A stretch of DNA of 8,653 nucleotides from an uncultured Ruminococcus sp. (GTDB lineage Bacteria > Bacillota > Clostridia > Oscillospirales > Ruminococcaceae): contig UQQA01000108.1 in assembly GCA_900543105.1 (NCBI GenBank), positions 1 through 8,653 on the forward strand, given 5' to 3'. Positions within the stretch are counted from its first letter, which is position 1; every line of letters begins with the position of its first letter. The position numbers were made by a program, and so were the translations under genes. Positions 1-7,115 of this stretch are shown here, in pieces. Below the pieces are notes generated by a model. The model searched no databases and had not been told where the DNA came from. It saw nothing but the letters and a program-made list of their open reading frames with translations.

Positions 1-131
1 TTCCTGCATTATATTTTTTTGTGAGAAAGTGTCACCTATCATTGACAATTGAACAGAATTTTCATTTTGCGGCAAATTTGTCCGTATAAAAAAATTCTTA
101 GAAAAAAATTGAAAAAATTTTTCCAAAACCC
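1..131. other. AT-rich intergenic DNA, no gene seen
   Basis: No convincing ORF, RNA gene or complete promoter is visible here. A TTGACA hexamer at 42-47 has no acceptable -10 box 16-18 bases downstream. Runs of A and T at 88-122, including six A followed by five T at 112-122, lie directly upstream of the trp promoter and could act as an A-tract/UP element; this is inference. The flank is cut off by the window start, so it may include the downstream end of another transcription unit. Confidence 0.5.
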
Positions 132-160
132 TTGACAACGCTTTAGCGCTGTGATATAAT
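132..160 (+). promoter_or_regulatory. Promoter of the trp operon (sigma-A type)
   Basis: TTGACA at 132-137 and TATAAT at 155-160 are both perfect consensus hexamers with the ideal 17-base spacer. A/T tracts lie immediately upstream. Transcription should start near 167, leaving a leader of about 375 bases before trpE that holds the T-box. Such a strong core promoter fits an operon controlled mainly by leader attenuation rather than by initiation. The spacer contains a small inverted repeat (CGCT-TT-AGCG, 139-148); I do not consider it enough to call an operator. Confidence 0.9.
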
Positions 161-390
161 ACAGACAAAGTTAATAAATCAGTAAATTCTATGAACAAAA
201 GCAAGTAGCGTTTCTGACGGAGTACAGAGAGCCTGCGGTCGGTGTGAGCAGGTCTTACGGGATTCGTGAATGGGTTTGTGAGAAGCAATGGTGAATGGGT
301 CTTCCCTATTAGCCTGCGCCGAGTTTCCTGCGTTAGTGGATAGGGTATTAATGCGTTGGCGGCGTACTTGAAATGAAATATCGAAAGTAT

Positions 391-435
391 CTGTTATCCG
401 CAATTGTACTCAATGAGGCGGATAGCGGTTTTTTT
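391..435 (+). terminator. Extra terminator-like hairpin inside the T-box leader (Stem III position)
   Basis: Bases 391-401 pair with 418-428 over 11 consecutive positions, including two G-U pairs. An inner ATTG 403-406 / CAAT 411-414 helix extends the hairpin, and seven T follow directly at 429-435. This is the architecture of an intrinsic terminator, located upstream of the T-box core where Stem III normally lies. GCGGATA at 418-424 has a second possible partner, TATCCGC at 435-441, so two mutually exclusive folds exist. Whether it terminates transcription or is only an unusually terminator-like Stem III cannot be decided from sequence. Confidence 0.55.
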
Positions 436-459
436 ATCCGCAAATTAGGGTGGCACCAC

Positions 460-516
460 GAGGAACATCGTCCCTGACCTTTGTATAAGAAGGTCAGCAC
501 GTTGTTCCTCTTTTTT
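460..516 (+). terminator. T-box regulated intrinsic terminator before trpE
   Basis: GAGGAACA at 460-467 pairs with TGTTCCTC at 503-510. CTGACCTT 474-481 pairs with AAGGTCAG 490-497 inside, and TTTTTT follows at 511-516. The 5' arm lies within the antiterminator, so the two structures exclude each other, as in canonical T-box leaders. The position also rules out any trpE start upstream of about 520. Confidence 0.92.
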
Positions 517-543
517 ATTTTATTTATTGAAAGGTCGATGAAT

Positions 544-2019
544 ATGTTATTCCCATCAAAAGAAGAAGTTAAAAAGCTCCTGACGAATTACAAGACTGTT
601 CCTGTTTTTCACGAAACACTGATCGACAGCGCAACTCCCGTAAGGCTTTTCGCAGGACTTCGAGAAAAATATGACAACTGCTTTATCCTCGAAAGCGTTG
701 ACAATACCGAGCAGTGGGGACGATATTCTTTCATCGGCATTGACCCTAAAAAAGAGATCAAAATTTTCGGCGGCAAGGCTGAGATAACCACAAACGGCAA
801 GACGGAAAATGTTGAATGTCCCGATCCTATCGCTCTTTACAACAGTATCCTTTCGGAGCATACTTCACCCGTTTTCCCGAACAAGCCAAAGCTCACGGGC
901 GGACTTATCGGCTACTTCGGATATGACACGGTAAGAAGCTTCGAGAAAAAGCTGACTAACATTCCCGAAGATGATCTTCAGATGCCCGATTCAAATATGT
1001 TCCTTTACGATGAGATAGTTGCCTACGACCACCTTTCCAACAAGGCTGTCATAATCGTGAACATCAATGCAGGCGAAGATGTTGACATTGCATACGAAGG
1101 CGCTTATGCAAAGGCTCACGAAATTGAAAAGGTGCTTAAAAAATGTCCTGCCGTTGATTCGACCGAAAGCTCGGGAAACGGTGCCGATCTTGAAGTGAAG
1201 TCGAACTTCACCAAGGAAGAATATATGGCTATTGTAGAAAAGGGCAAGGAACACATCAAAAACGGTGATATCAGCCAGATAGTTCTTTCGCAGCGTTTTG
1301 AGATCGCAAATCCTCCGAAGCCTTTTGACGTTTATAGAATGTTACGCTCAACAAATCCTTCGCCGTATCTTTACTTCTTTGACCACAAGGATTACTGCTT
1401 CGCAGGTGCATCTCCCGAGATGCTCGTGAGTGTCACGGACGGCGTTGTTGTTACAAAGCCTATCGCAGGAACGATGCCGAGAGGAAAGACCGAGGAAGAG
1501 GACAAGGCTTACGAAAACAGACTTGTGAACGACATCAAGGAACGCTCCGAACACACGATGCTCGTTGACCTCGGCAGAAACGATATCGGTCGTGTCTGCA
1601 AGCTTGGTTCGGTAAATGTTACCGATTTTATGAGAGTTGAACGTTACTCAAAGGTCATGCACCTTGTTTCCGATGTTCAGGGTCAGCTTGCCGATGACAA
1701 GACGGCAATGGACGCTCTTATGTCAGTACTTCCTGCAGGAACGCTCTCGGGTGCGCCCAAGGTAAGGGCAATGCAGCTCATTGACGAGCTTGAAAACAAG
1801 AAGCGAGGCCTTTACGGTGGAACGGTCGGCTACCTTGGTTTCAGCGGAAACATTGACACCTGCATCGCTATCAGAACAGTCCTTTTCAAGAATGACAAGG
1901 CTTATGTTCAGGCAGGCGCAGGCATCGTATATGACAGCGTTGCCGAAACTGAATACGAAGAAACCAAAAACAAGGCTCTTGCCGTTGTAAATGCAGTAAG
2001 AGAAGCTGCAAAGCTTTAA
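544..2019 (+). CDS. trpE: Anthranilate synthase component I
   Basis: TrpE converts chorismate to anthranilate, using ammonia delivered by the TrpG glutaminase domain encoded next; cytoplasmic. From the chosen start the protein has 491 residues, normal for the family. Visible motifs: LES at 49-51 (Trp feedback site, LLES in enterics), NPSPYLYFF at 271-279, PIAGTMPRG 306-314, ERSEHTMLVDLGRNDIGR 333-350, LPAGTLSGAPKVRA 396-409 and GAGIVYDSVAETEYEE 458-473. These are the chorismate-binding core signatures, and the retained LES suggests feedback inhibition by Trp. Start choice: AAAGG ends at 534, giving 9 bases to ATG 544 but only 3 to ATG 538, so 544 is preferred; 538 would add two residues. An upstream TTG at 481 lies inside the terminator hairpin. 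First gene of the operon, 13 bases before trpGD. The para-aminobenzoate enzyme PabB is a relative, but the operon context settles TrpE. Confidence 0.97.
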   Translation: MLFPSKEEVKKLLTNYKTVPVFHETLIDSATPVRLFAGLREKYDNCFILESVDNTEQWGRYSFIGIDPKKEIKIFGGKAEITTNGKTENVECPDPIALYNSILSEHTSPVFPNKPKLTGGLIGYFGYDTVRSFEKKLTNIPEDDLQMPDSNMFLYDEIVAYDHLSNKAVIIVNINAGEDVDIAYEGAYAKAHEIEKVLKKCPAVDSTESSGNGADLEVKSNFTKEEYMAIVEKGKEHIKNGDISQIVLSQRFEIANPPKPFDVYRMLRSTNPSPYLYFFDHKDYCFAGASPEMLVSVTDGVVVTKPIAGTMPRGKTEEEDKAYENRLVNDIKERSEHTMLVDLGRNDIGRVCKLGSVNVTDFMRVERYSKVMHLVSDVQGQLADDKTAMDALMSVLPAGTLSGAPKVRAMQLIDELENKKRGLYGGTVGYLGFSGNIDTCIAIRTVLFKNDKAYVQAGAGIVYDSVAETEYEETKNKALAVVNAVREAAKL

Positions 2020-2032
2020 GGGGGCGTTTTTT

Positions 2033-3667
2033 ATGATACTTTTAATAGATAACTACGACAGCTTTACATACAACCTTTATCAGCAGATAGGTTCGATCTA
2101 TCCCGACATCAAGGTCGTAAGAAACGATATGATAACACTTGATGAAATTGAAAAGCTTGCGCCCGAAGCACTCGTTATCTCTCCGGGTCCCGGATATCCA
2201 AGCGAAGCCGGTATCTCCGTTGACGCTATCAAGCGTTTTGCGGGAAAGATCCCTATCCTCGGCGTTTGCCTTGGTCATCAATCCATTGCGGAGGCTTTCG
2301 GCGGAAAGATAGTCCGTGCGCTTGAACCTAAGCACGGCAAGGCTTCGATGATAACCGTAAACAACAGCACACCGCTTTTCAAGGGTATGCCCGAAAAGAT
2401 CAAAGCCGCAAGATATCATTCGCTCATCGTTGAAAAAGCTTCGCTCCCCGAGTGTCTTGAAGTTATCGCAGAGGACGAGGACGGTCAGATAATGGCACTC
2501 CGTCACAAGGAACTCGCTGTTTACGGTGTTCAGTTCCACCCCGAGTCTGTTCTCACCGATCTTGGCAAAAGTATGATATCGAACTTCCTTTCCGAAATTG
2601 CAGGAATAAGCGGTTTTGAAAAAGTCACAGTTCCCCTCCCCGACTCGGAGCGCAAGGCTCTTATGAAGTACATCAAGATCGTTTCCGAGAGAAAAGACCT
2701 CACGCCTGCCGAGGCTGAAGATGCTATGGACATCATTATGTCGGGCGGCGCGACCGATGCACAGATCGCAGGCTTCCTTGCATTTCTCCGCACAAAGGGT
2801 GAAACTACCGATGAAATTACGGGCTTTGCCCGCATAATGCGCAAAAAGGCATCTATCGTGCCGACTTCTAAATCGGCTGTTGATATTGTCGGAACGGGCG
2901 GCGACCTTGCAGGTTCGTTCAACATTTCGACTACTTCGTCATTCGTTATCGCAGGAACCGGTCTTAACGTTGCAAAGCACGGCAACCGCAGTGTTTCGAG
3001 CAAGAGCGGTGCGGCTGATGTTCTTGAATCGCTCGGCGTAAAGATATCGCTCTCCCCTGCGCAGGCTTCGGCTTGCATACAGAATGTCGGAATCTCATTC
3101 CTTTTCGCGCAGTCATTCCACAGCAGTATGCGCTTTGTCGGAAAGGCTCGCCGTGAAATTGGCGTTCGCACGGTATTCAACATTCTCGGACCTCTTGCAA
3201 ACCCCGCACTTTCCGATTATATCCTGCTTGGCGTTTACGACCCTGCTTTGCTTGAAACAATGGCGACCGTACTTATGAATCTCGGCGTAAAGAGCGCAAT
3301 GATCGTTTACGGTGACGGTCTTGACGAGGTTTCCGTTTCGGGCGAAACAAAGGTATGCGAGCTTCGCGGAAAGAAGATAATCAAGTACAGCATCACTCCC
3401 GAGGAATTCGGCTTAAAGCGTTATCCAAAGGAAGATATTGTCGGCGGAACTCCTGCTGAAAATGCACAGATAACACTCAACATTCTTTCGGGCAAGGAAC
3501 ACGGTGCAAAGCGTGACATTGTTCTTCTCAACTCTGCCTGCGCTATCTACTGCACGGGTGCGGCAAGCTCTATTGAAGAGGGTCTTGAAATGGCTCGTGA
3601 TTCTATTGACAGCGGCAAGGCTCTTGCAAAGCTTGAAAAGTTAAAAGAATTTTCCAACAGGGAGTAA
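2033..3667 (+). CDS. trpGD: Fused anthranilate synthase glutaminase (TrpG) and anthranilate phosphoribosyltransferase (TrpD)
   Basis: Two-domain enzyme of 544 residues. The N-terminal class I glutamine amidotransferase (about 1-190) supplies ammonia to TrpE. It shows DNYDSFTYNL 6-15, SPGPGYP 50-56, nucleophile Cys79 in GVCLGHQ 77-83, and His169/Glu171 in FHPES. A linker of about 15 residues leads to the phosphoribosyltransferase (about 205-544), which joins anthranilate to PRPP. That domain shows GTGGD 287-291, NIST 297-300, KHGNRS 315-320, REIGVRT 374-380, NILGPLANP 383-391 and the metal-site DE at 431-432. The reading frame runs through without a stop, so this is a true fusion of the enteric TrpGD kind; many Clostridia have separate trpG and trpD. 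The ribosome binding site GGGGG 2020-2024 sits 8 bases before the ATG and overlaps the end of trpE. All key residues appear intact. Confidence 0.96.
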   Translation: MILLIDNYDSFTYNLYQQIGSIYPDIKVVRNDMITLDEIEKLAPEALVISPGPGYPSEAGISVDAIKRFAGKIPILGVCLGHQSIAEAFGGKIVRALEPKHGKASMITVNNSTPLFKGMPEKIKAARYHSLIVEKASLPECLEVIAEDEDGQIMALRHKELAVYGVQFHPESVLTDLGKSMISNFLSEIAGISGFEKVTVPLPDSERKALMKYIKIVSERKDLTPAEAEDAMDIIMSGGATDAQIAGFLAFLRTKGETTDEITGFARIMRKKASIVPTSKSAVDIVGTGGDLAGSFNISTTSSFVIAGTGLNVAKHGNRSVSSKSGAADVLESLGVKISLSPAQASACIQNVGISFLFAQSFHSSMRFVGKARREIGVRTVFNILGPLANPALSDYILLGVYDPALLETMATVLMNLGVKSAMIVYGDGLDEVSVSGETKVCELRGKKIIKYSITPEEFGLKRYPKEDIVGGTPAENAQITLNILSGKEHGAKRDIVLLNSACAIYCTGAASSIEEGLEMARDSIDSGKALAKLEKLKEFSNRE

Positions 3668-3670
3668 GCT

Positions 3671-4453
3671 ATGATACTCGATGAAATAGTTGAAAAAAGA
3701 AAAATACAGCTTGAACGTGAAATGGCTGCGGCTGACATTGAAACGGTGAAAAAAGCCGCTGAAAGGCTTGACAGACAGTGCATAAGCTTTAAGAACGCTC
3801 TTGCGAAGCCTGACAGACTTTCGGTTATCTCCGAAGTCAAAAAAGCTTCGCCCTCAAAGGGGCTTATACAGCCGAACTTTGACCCCGTAAAGATCGCAAA
3901 GGAATATGAAACCTGCGGTGCGGACGCTGTTTCCTGCCTGACGGAAGAGCATTACTTCCAAGGCTCGTCCGAATACTTCAAGGCGATCCGCCAAGCTATC
4001 GGTTTGCCGATGATACGCAAGGATTTTATCATCGACGAATATCAGATATACGAGGCTCGGCTGATAGGCGCAGATGCGATACTTCTTATAGCGGCTGTAC
4101 TTGATGATGAAAAGCTGAAACGTTTCGGTGATACCGCACGTTCGCTCGGGCTTGATATTCTTGCCGAAACACACGATGAAAACGAGCTTGAACGTGTGCT
4201 TGCTCTTGATTTTGATATTATCGGCATAAACAACCGCAACCTTAAAACATTTGAAGTTAAGCTTGAAACGACTGCTCGGCTTGCAGGAATGATCCCTGAG
4301 GGAAAGGTCATTGTTTCCGAGAGCGGTATCAAAGATAATGCCGATATGAAAACTGTACGGAGCTACGGTGCGGACGCTGTTCTTATCGGTGAAACGCTTA
4401 TGCGAAGCGGAAATATCGGTGCAACGCTCACGGCTTTGAGGGAAAACGTATGA
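3671..4453 (+). CDS. trpC: Indole-3-glycerol phosphate synthase
   Basis: TrpC decarboxylates and cyclises carboxyphenylamino-deoxyribulose phosphate to indole-3-glycerol phosphate, the substrate of TrpA; cytoplasmic TIM barrel. The 260-residue length is standard for the single-domain form, without a fused TrpF as in E. coli. Catalytic positions can be matched by motif: Glu55 and Lys57 in SEVKKASPSKG 54-64, Lys117 in IRKDFIIDEYQ, Glu166 in LAETHD, Asn187 in INNRNL, and Glu217/Ser218 in VSESGI. LTEEHYFQGS 90-99 is the usual strand/loop signature. GGAG at 3661-3664 runs into the trpGD stop codon, leaving only 3 bases between the genes, so translation is probably coupled. Its stop overlaps the trpF start by 4 bases. 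Confidence 0.97.
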   Translation: MILDEIVEKRKIQLEREMAAADIETVKKAAERLDRQCISFKNALAKPDRLSVISEVKKASPSKGLIQPNFDPVKIAKEYETCGADAVSCLTEEHYFQGSSEYFKAIRQAIGLPMIRKDFIIDEYQIYEARLIGADAILLIAAVLDDEKLKRFGDTARSLGLDILAETHDENELERVLALDFDIIGINNRNLKTFEVKLETTARLAGMIPEGKVIVSESGIKDNADMKTVRSYGADAVLIGETLMRSGNIGATLTALRENV

Positions 4454-5076
4454 TAAAGCTTTGCGGAATGAGAAGAACCGAGGACATTTCTTACTGCAAT
4501 GATTGTCAGCCCGACTACATCGGCTTTATCTTCGCAGAGAGCCAGCGAAAGGTTTTGCCCGAGCTTGCAGGACATCTTCGGGGTGAACTTGACCCGAAAA
4601 TAGTCACCGTCGGCGTTACGGTAAATGCACCAATCGGATTTTTCGCGGAAATAAGCGGTTCGGCTGATATTTTTCAGCTTCACGGAAATGAAGATGCCGA
4701 ATATATTTTGGCTTTGAGAAAGCTTTTCCCCGAAAAAGAGATATGGAAAGCAGGACGGATACGTTCCGAAGCTGACATTGATGCTTTGGCTGAAATTCCT
4801 GCCGACAAATTCGTTCTTGACGCTTTTTCTGCTGATGCTTACGGCGGAACGGGCAAAAAGATAGATGAAAAGCTTCTCGCTTATGCGAAAAATAAGCTTT
4901 CAAAGCCGTTTTTCATCGCAGGCGGTATCGACAGTTCAAATATTGCTGATATAATCAATAAGTATGCGCCCCACGGAGTTGACCTTAGCAGCGGAATTGA
5001 AACGGACGGTTTCAAGGACGGAGCGAAGATGCTTGAAATAATGAAAATATACCACAATTTAACGGAGGATAAATAA
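4450..5076 (+). CDS. trpF: Phosphoribosylanthranilate isomerase
   Basis: TrpF performs the Amadori rearrangement of phosphoribosylanthranilate, between TrpD and TrpC. The 208-residue length is normal. The family pattern is visible: MIKLCGM at the N-terminus with general-base Cys5, VGVTVN 54-59, FQLHG 75-79, general-acid Asp124 in VLDAF, GGTGKKIDE 132-140 for phosphate binding, GGIDSSN 158-164 and DLSSGIE 178-184. The ATG overlaps the trpC stop in an ATGA arrangement, with GAGGG at 4438-4442 seven bases upstream, so translational coupling with trpC is likely. It is a free-standing gene, not fused to trpC. Sequence between motifs is divergent, as usual for TrpF, but the context leaves little doubt. 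Confidence 0.96.
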   Translation: MIKLCGMRRTEDISYCNDCQPDYIGFIFAESQRKVLPELAGHLRGELDPKIVTVGVTVNAPIGFFAEISGSADIFQLHGNEDAEYILALRKLFPEKEIWKAGRIRSEADIDALAEIPADKFVLDAFSADAYGGTGKKIDEKLLAYAKNKLSKPFFIAGGIDSSNIADIINKYAPHGVDLSSGIETDGFKDGAKMLEIMKIYHNLTEDK

Positions 5077-5077
5077 A

Positions 5078-6271
5078 ATGAGTGAAAGCAAAGGAAGATA
5101 CGGCATTTACGGCGGACAATATGTTCCCGAAACCGTAATGAATGCCGTTACGGAGCTTGAAGAAGCCTACAACAAGTACAAGGACGACCCCGAATTCATT
5201 GCGGAGCTGAAAAAGCTTTACCGTGATTACGCAGGCAGACCGTCTATGCTTTATTATGCAGACAAGATGACAAAAGACCTCGGCGGTGCGAAAATTTATC
5301 TGAAGCGTGAAGACCTCAACCACACGGGTTCGCACAAGATAAACAACGTTCTCGGTCAGATACTGCTTGCAAAGAGAATGGGAAAAAAGAGGATCATTGC
5401 CGAAACGGGAGCAGGTCAGCACGGTGTTGCTACGGCTACTGTATGCGCACTTTTCGGACTTGAATGTCAGGTCTATATGGGTGCGGAGGACGTTAAGCGT
5501 CAGTCGCTCAATGTTTACAGAATGAATCTTCTCGGCACAAAGGTCATACCCGTTGAGAGCGGCACGGCTACGCTCAAAGATGCTATAAACGAGGCTATGC
5601 GTGACTGGTGCACAAATATTTCCACGACCTTCTACTGCATCGGTTCGGTAATGGGGCCTCACCCTTACCCACAGATGGTTCGTGATTTCCAGAAGATAAT
5701 CTCCGAGGAAACAAAGGCACAGCTTATGGAACTCGAAGGCAGACTCCCCGACTGTGTTGTAGCCTGCGTTGGCGGCGGTTCGAACGCTATGGGTTCGTTC
5801 TATGATTTCATCGGTGACAAGAGCGTTCGTCTTGTCGGTGCAGAGGCAGCGGGAAAGGGCATTGAAACAAAGCTCCACGCTGCAACGCTCGCAAAGGGTT
5901 CACTCGGAATTTTCCACGGAATGAAGTCTATCTTCCTCCAGAATGAATTCGGTCAGATCGACCCGGTTTACTCCATTTCGGCAGGTCTTGACTACCCCGG
6001 AATAGGTCCTGAACACGCTTATTTATGGGAAACAAAGCGCGCTGAATATGTTGACATCACCGATGAGGAGGCTGTTCAGGCTTTTGAATATCTCTCACGC
6101 ACAGAAGGTATCATTCCTGCTATCGAATCATCACACGCTGTTGCTGCTGCACGAAAGATCGCACCGACAATGGGCAAGGATCAGATAATGGTCATCACGA
6201 TTTCGGGCAGAGGCGACAAGGACGTTTACTCCATTGCCAAGTACCGCGGCATTGACATTGTGGAATCATAA
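5078..6271 (+). CDS. trpB: Tryptophan synthase beta subunit
   Basis: TrpB condenses indole with serine using pyridoxal phosphate. The 397-residue length equals the enteric enzyme, and residue numbers coincide with Salmonella TrpB: Lys87 in HTGSHKINN (Schiff base), Glu109 in AETGAGQHG, the phosphate loop GGGSNA 232-237, Asp305 in AGLDYPGIGPEH and Glu350 near the cofactor. This is the TrpB1 type that works with TrpA, not the stand-alone TrpB2. GGAGG at 5064-5068 is 9 bases before the ATG, and only one base separates it from the trpF stop. It holds two of the four Trp residues in the operon (W177, W317). No truncation or missing residue seen. Confidence 0.98.
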   Translation: MSESKGRYGIYGGQYVPETVMNAVTELEEAYNKYKDDPEFIAELKKLYRDYAGRPSMLYYADKMTKDLGGAKIYLKREDLNHTGSHKINNVLGQILLAKRMGKKRIIAETGAGQHGVATATVCALFGLECQVYMGAEDVKRQSLNVYRMNLLGTKVIPVESGTATLKDAINEAMRDWCTNISTTFYCIGSVMGPHPYPQMVRDFQKIISEETKAQLMELEGRLPDCVVACVGGGSNAMGSFYDFIGDKSVRLVGAEAAGKGIETKLHAATLAKGSLGIFHGMKSIFLQNEFGQIDPVYSISAGLDYPGIGPEHAYLWETKRAEYVDITDEEAVQAFEYLSRTEGIIPAIESSHAVAAARKIAPTMGKDQIMVITISGRGDKDVYSIAKYRGIDIVES

Positions 6272-6284
6272 GGAGGAAAATTCA

Positions 6285-7073
6285 ATGAACAGAATAGATG
6301 CTTGCCTTTCAAAGCTCAAAGCAGAGGGCAAAAAGGCTCTTATCACTTTTATAACGGCAGGCGACCCGTCACTCGACACAACGGAAAAGCTTGTACTTAC
6401 GATGTTTGACAACGGCGCTGACATTATCGAGATAGGTGTTCCGTTCTCCGACCCTATCGCAGAGGGTAAGACCATTCAGGAGGCAAGTCTTCGTGCGCTT
6501 TCCACGGGCAAAACTAACCTTGATACTATCTTTGAGCTTGTAAAAAAACTTCGTGCAAAGACCGACAAGCCGCTCGTGCTTATGATGTACATAAACACTA
6601 TTTTCCGCTACGGCACGGAGAAGTTTTTCAAGCTTTGCAAGGAGGACGGCATTGACGGCGTTATCGTCCCCGATCTTCCTTATGAGGAACGTAACGAGAT
6701 ACTCCCCTATGCAAAGGCAAACGGCATTATCCCGATAAGCATGGTAACACCTGCTTCGCACGAGCGTATCAGAGCTATCGCTTTGCAGGCGGAGGGATTT
6801 CTCTACTGCGTTTCTTCAAACGGCGTAACCGGCACAAGAAGCAGCTTTTCTACCGATTTTGACAGCTTCTTCGGCGAGATAAAGAAGAGCTGCAAGATCC
6901 CTGCAATGGTTGGTTTCGGCATTTCTTCACCCGAGCAGGCTAAGAAGATGAGCGGCTACTGCGACGGTGTTATTGTCGGAAGTGCTGTCGTAAAGATCGT
7001 CGCACAGTACGGCAAGGACAGTGCAGAAAAGGTCGGCGAATTCACCAAGTCGCTCAAAGAGGCTATGAACTAA
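6285..7073 (+). CDS. trpA: Tryptophan synthase alpha subunit
   Basis: TrpA cleaves indole-3-glycerol phosphate to indole, which is channelled to TrpB. From ATG 6285 it has 262 residues, close to the usual length; AGGAGG at 6271-6276 is 8 bases upstream and overlaps the trpB stop. The frame is open further upstream to 6234 within trpB, but that start has no support. Family motifs: FITAGDP 22-28, catalytic Glu49 in IIEIGVPFSDP, VPDLPYEE 129-136, NGVTGTR 178-184 and GFGISSP. At the position of the second catalytic residue, Asp60 in enterics (SDPLADGP), this protein reads SDPIAEGK: Glu60 with Lys62. The carboxylate is kept, so activity is plausible, but the change is worth testing. It contains no Trp. 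Last gene of the operon. Confidence 0.96.
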   Translation: MNRIDACLSKLKAEGKKALITFITAGDPSLDTTEKLVLTMFDNGADIIEIGVPFSDPIAEGKTIQEASLRALSTGKTNLDTIFELVKKLRAKTDKPLVLMMYINTIFRYGTEKFFKLCKEDGIDGVIVPDLPYEERNEILPYAKANGIIPISMVTPASHERIRAIALQAEGFLYCVSSNGVTGTRSSFSTDFDSFFGEIKKSCKIPAMVGFGISSPEQAKKMSGYCDGVIVGSAVVKIVAQYGKDSAEKVGEFTKSLKEAMN

Positions 7074-7077
7074 AAAA

Positions 7078-7104
7078 GTTTACGATTTTCTTTTATCGTT
7101 AAAC
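7078..7104. other. Hairpin after trpA, better oriented as a minus-strand terminator
   Basis: GTTTACGAT 7078-7086 can pair with ATCGTTAAAC 7095-7104 with one bulged A. On the + strand it is AT-rich and followed by GTTTAG, not a T run, so it is a weak candidate for the trp terminator. Read on the - strand it is followed by TTTTTT (7072-7077). No minus-strand gene is seen nearby. Confidence 0.4.
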
Positions 7105-7109
7105 GTTTA
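7100..7109. promoter_or_regulatory. Candidate LacI-family-like operator
   Basis: TAAACGTTTA is a perfect 10-bp palindrome with a central CG, the general form of LacI-family operators that often control sugar genes. It lies six bases upstream of the -35 box of the GH5 gene. The site is short and overlaps the 3' arm of the preceding hairpin, so the call is tentative. Confidence 0.3.
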
Positions 7110-7115
7110 GCCCAC

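Larger units (their letters stand above)
167..516 (+). promoter_or_regulatory. T-box riboswitch, tryptophan-specific, controlling the trp operon
   Basis: Stem I: ACAAA at 195-199 pairs with TTTGT at 275-279 at the base; the distal arm CCTGC 232-236 / GCAGG 248-252 carries a GGTCGGTGTGA loop and is preceded by AGAGAG, the usual AG-bulge region. The specifier is best placed at TGG 271-273 (GTGAATGGG), which is the Trp codon. CCCTAT 304-309 pairs with ATAGGG 340-345, with possible CGCC/GGCG pseudoknot pairing nearby. The T-box core AGGGTGGCACC starts at 447. The antiterminator pairs AGGG 447-450 with CCCT 472-475 and ACG 458-460 with CGT 469-471. The bulge TGGC 451-454 can pair with GCCA, matching the G discriminator of tRNA-Trp. 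Uncharged tRNA-Trp should stabilise the antiterminator and allow transcription into trpE. The family is certain; the exact stem boundaries and specifier were read by eye. Confidence 0.95.

Noticed and set aside
42..70. Promoter with TTGACA at 42-47
   Set aside because: No -10 like hexamer is present at 16-18 bases spacing; the promoter at 132-160 is perfect.
179..403. 74-codon minus-strand ORF in the leader region
   Set aside because: It is antisense to the structured T-box RNA, which fully explains the conservation of this segment.
481..543. Longer trpE start at TTG 481 adding a hydrophobic 21-residue N-terminus
   Set aside because: The codons lie in the terminator hairpin and T run of the T-box leader; a ribosome binding site is correctly spaced for ATG 544. 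The apparent membrane segment is the translated T run.
2530..3183. 217-codon open frame on the minus strand
   Set aside because: It is antisense to the TrpD domain with low-complexity composition and no recognised motif.
5012..5878. 288-codon open frame on the minus strand
   Set aside because: It lies antisense to trpF/trpB, shows no recognisable domain, and is explained by codon bias of the real genes.
6234..6284. Upstream trpA start inside trpB
   Set aside because: The residues do not match TrpA, and AGGAGG lies 8 bases before ATG 6285, which gives the standard N-terminus and places Glu49 at the expected number.
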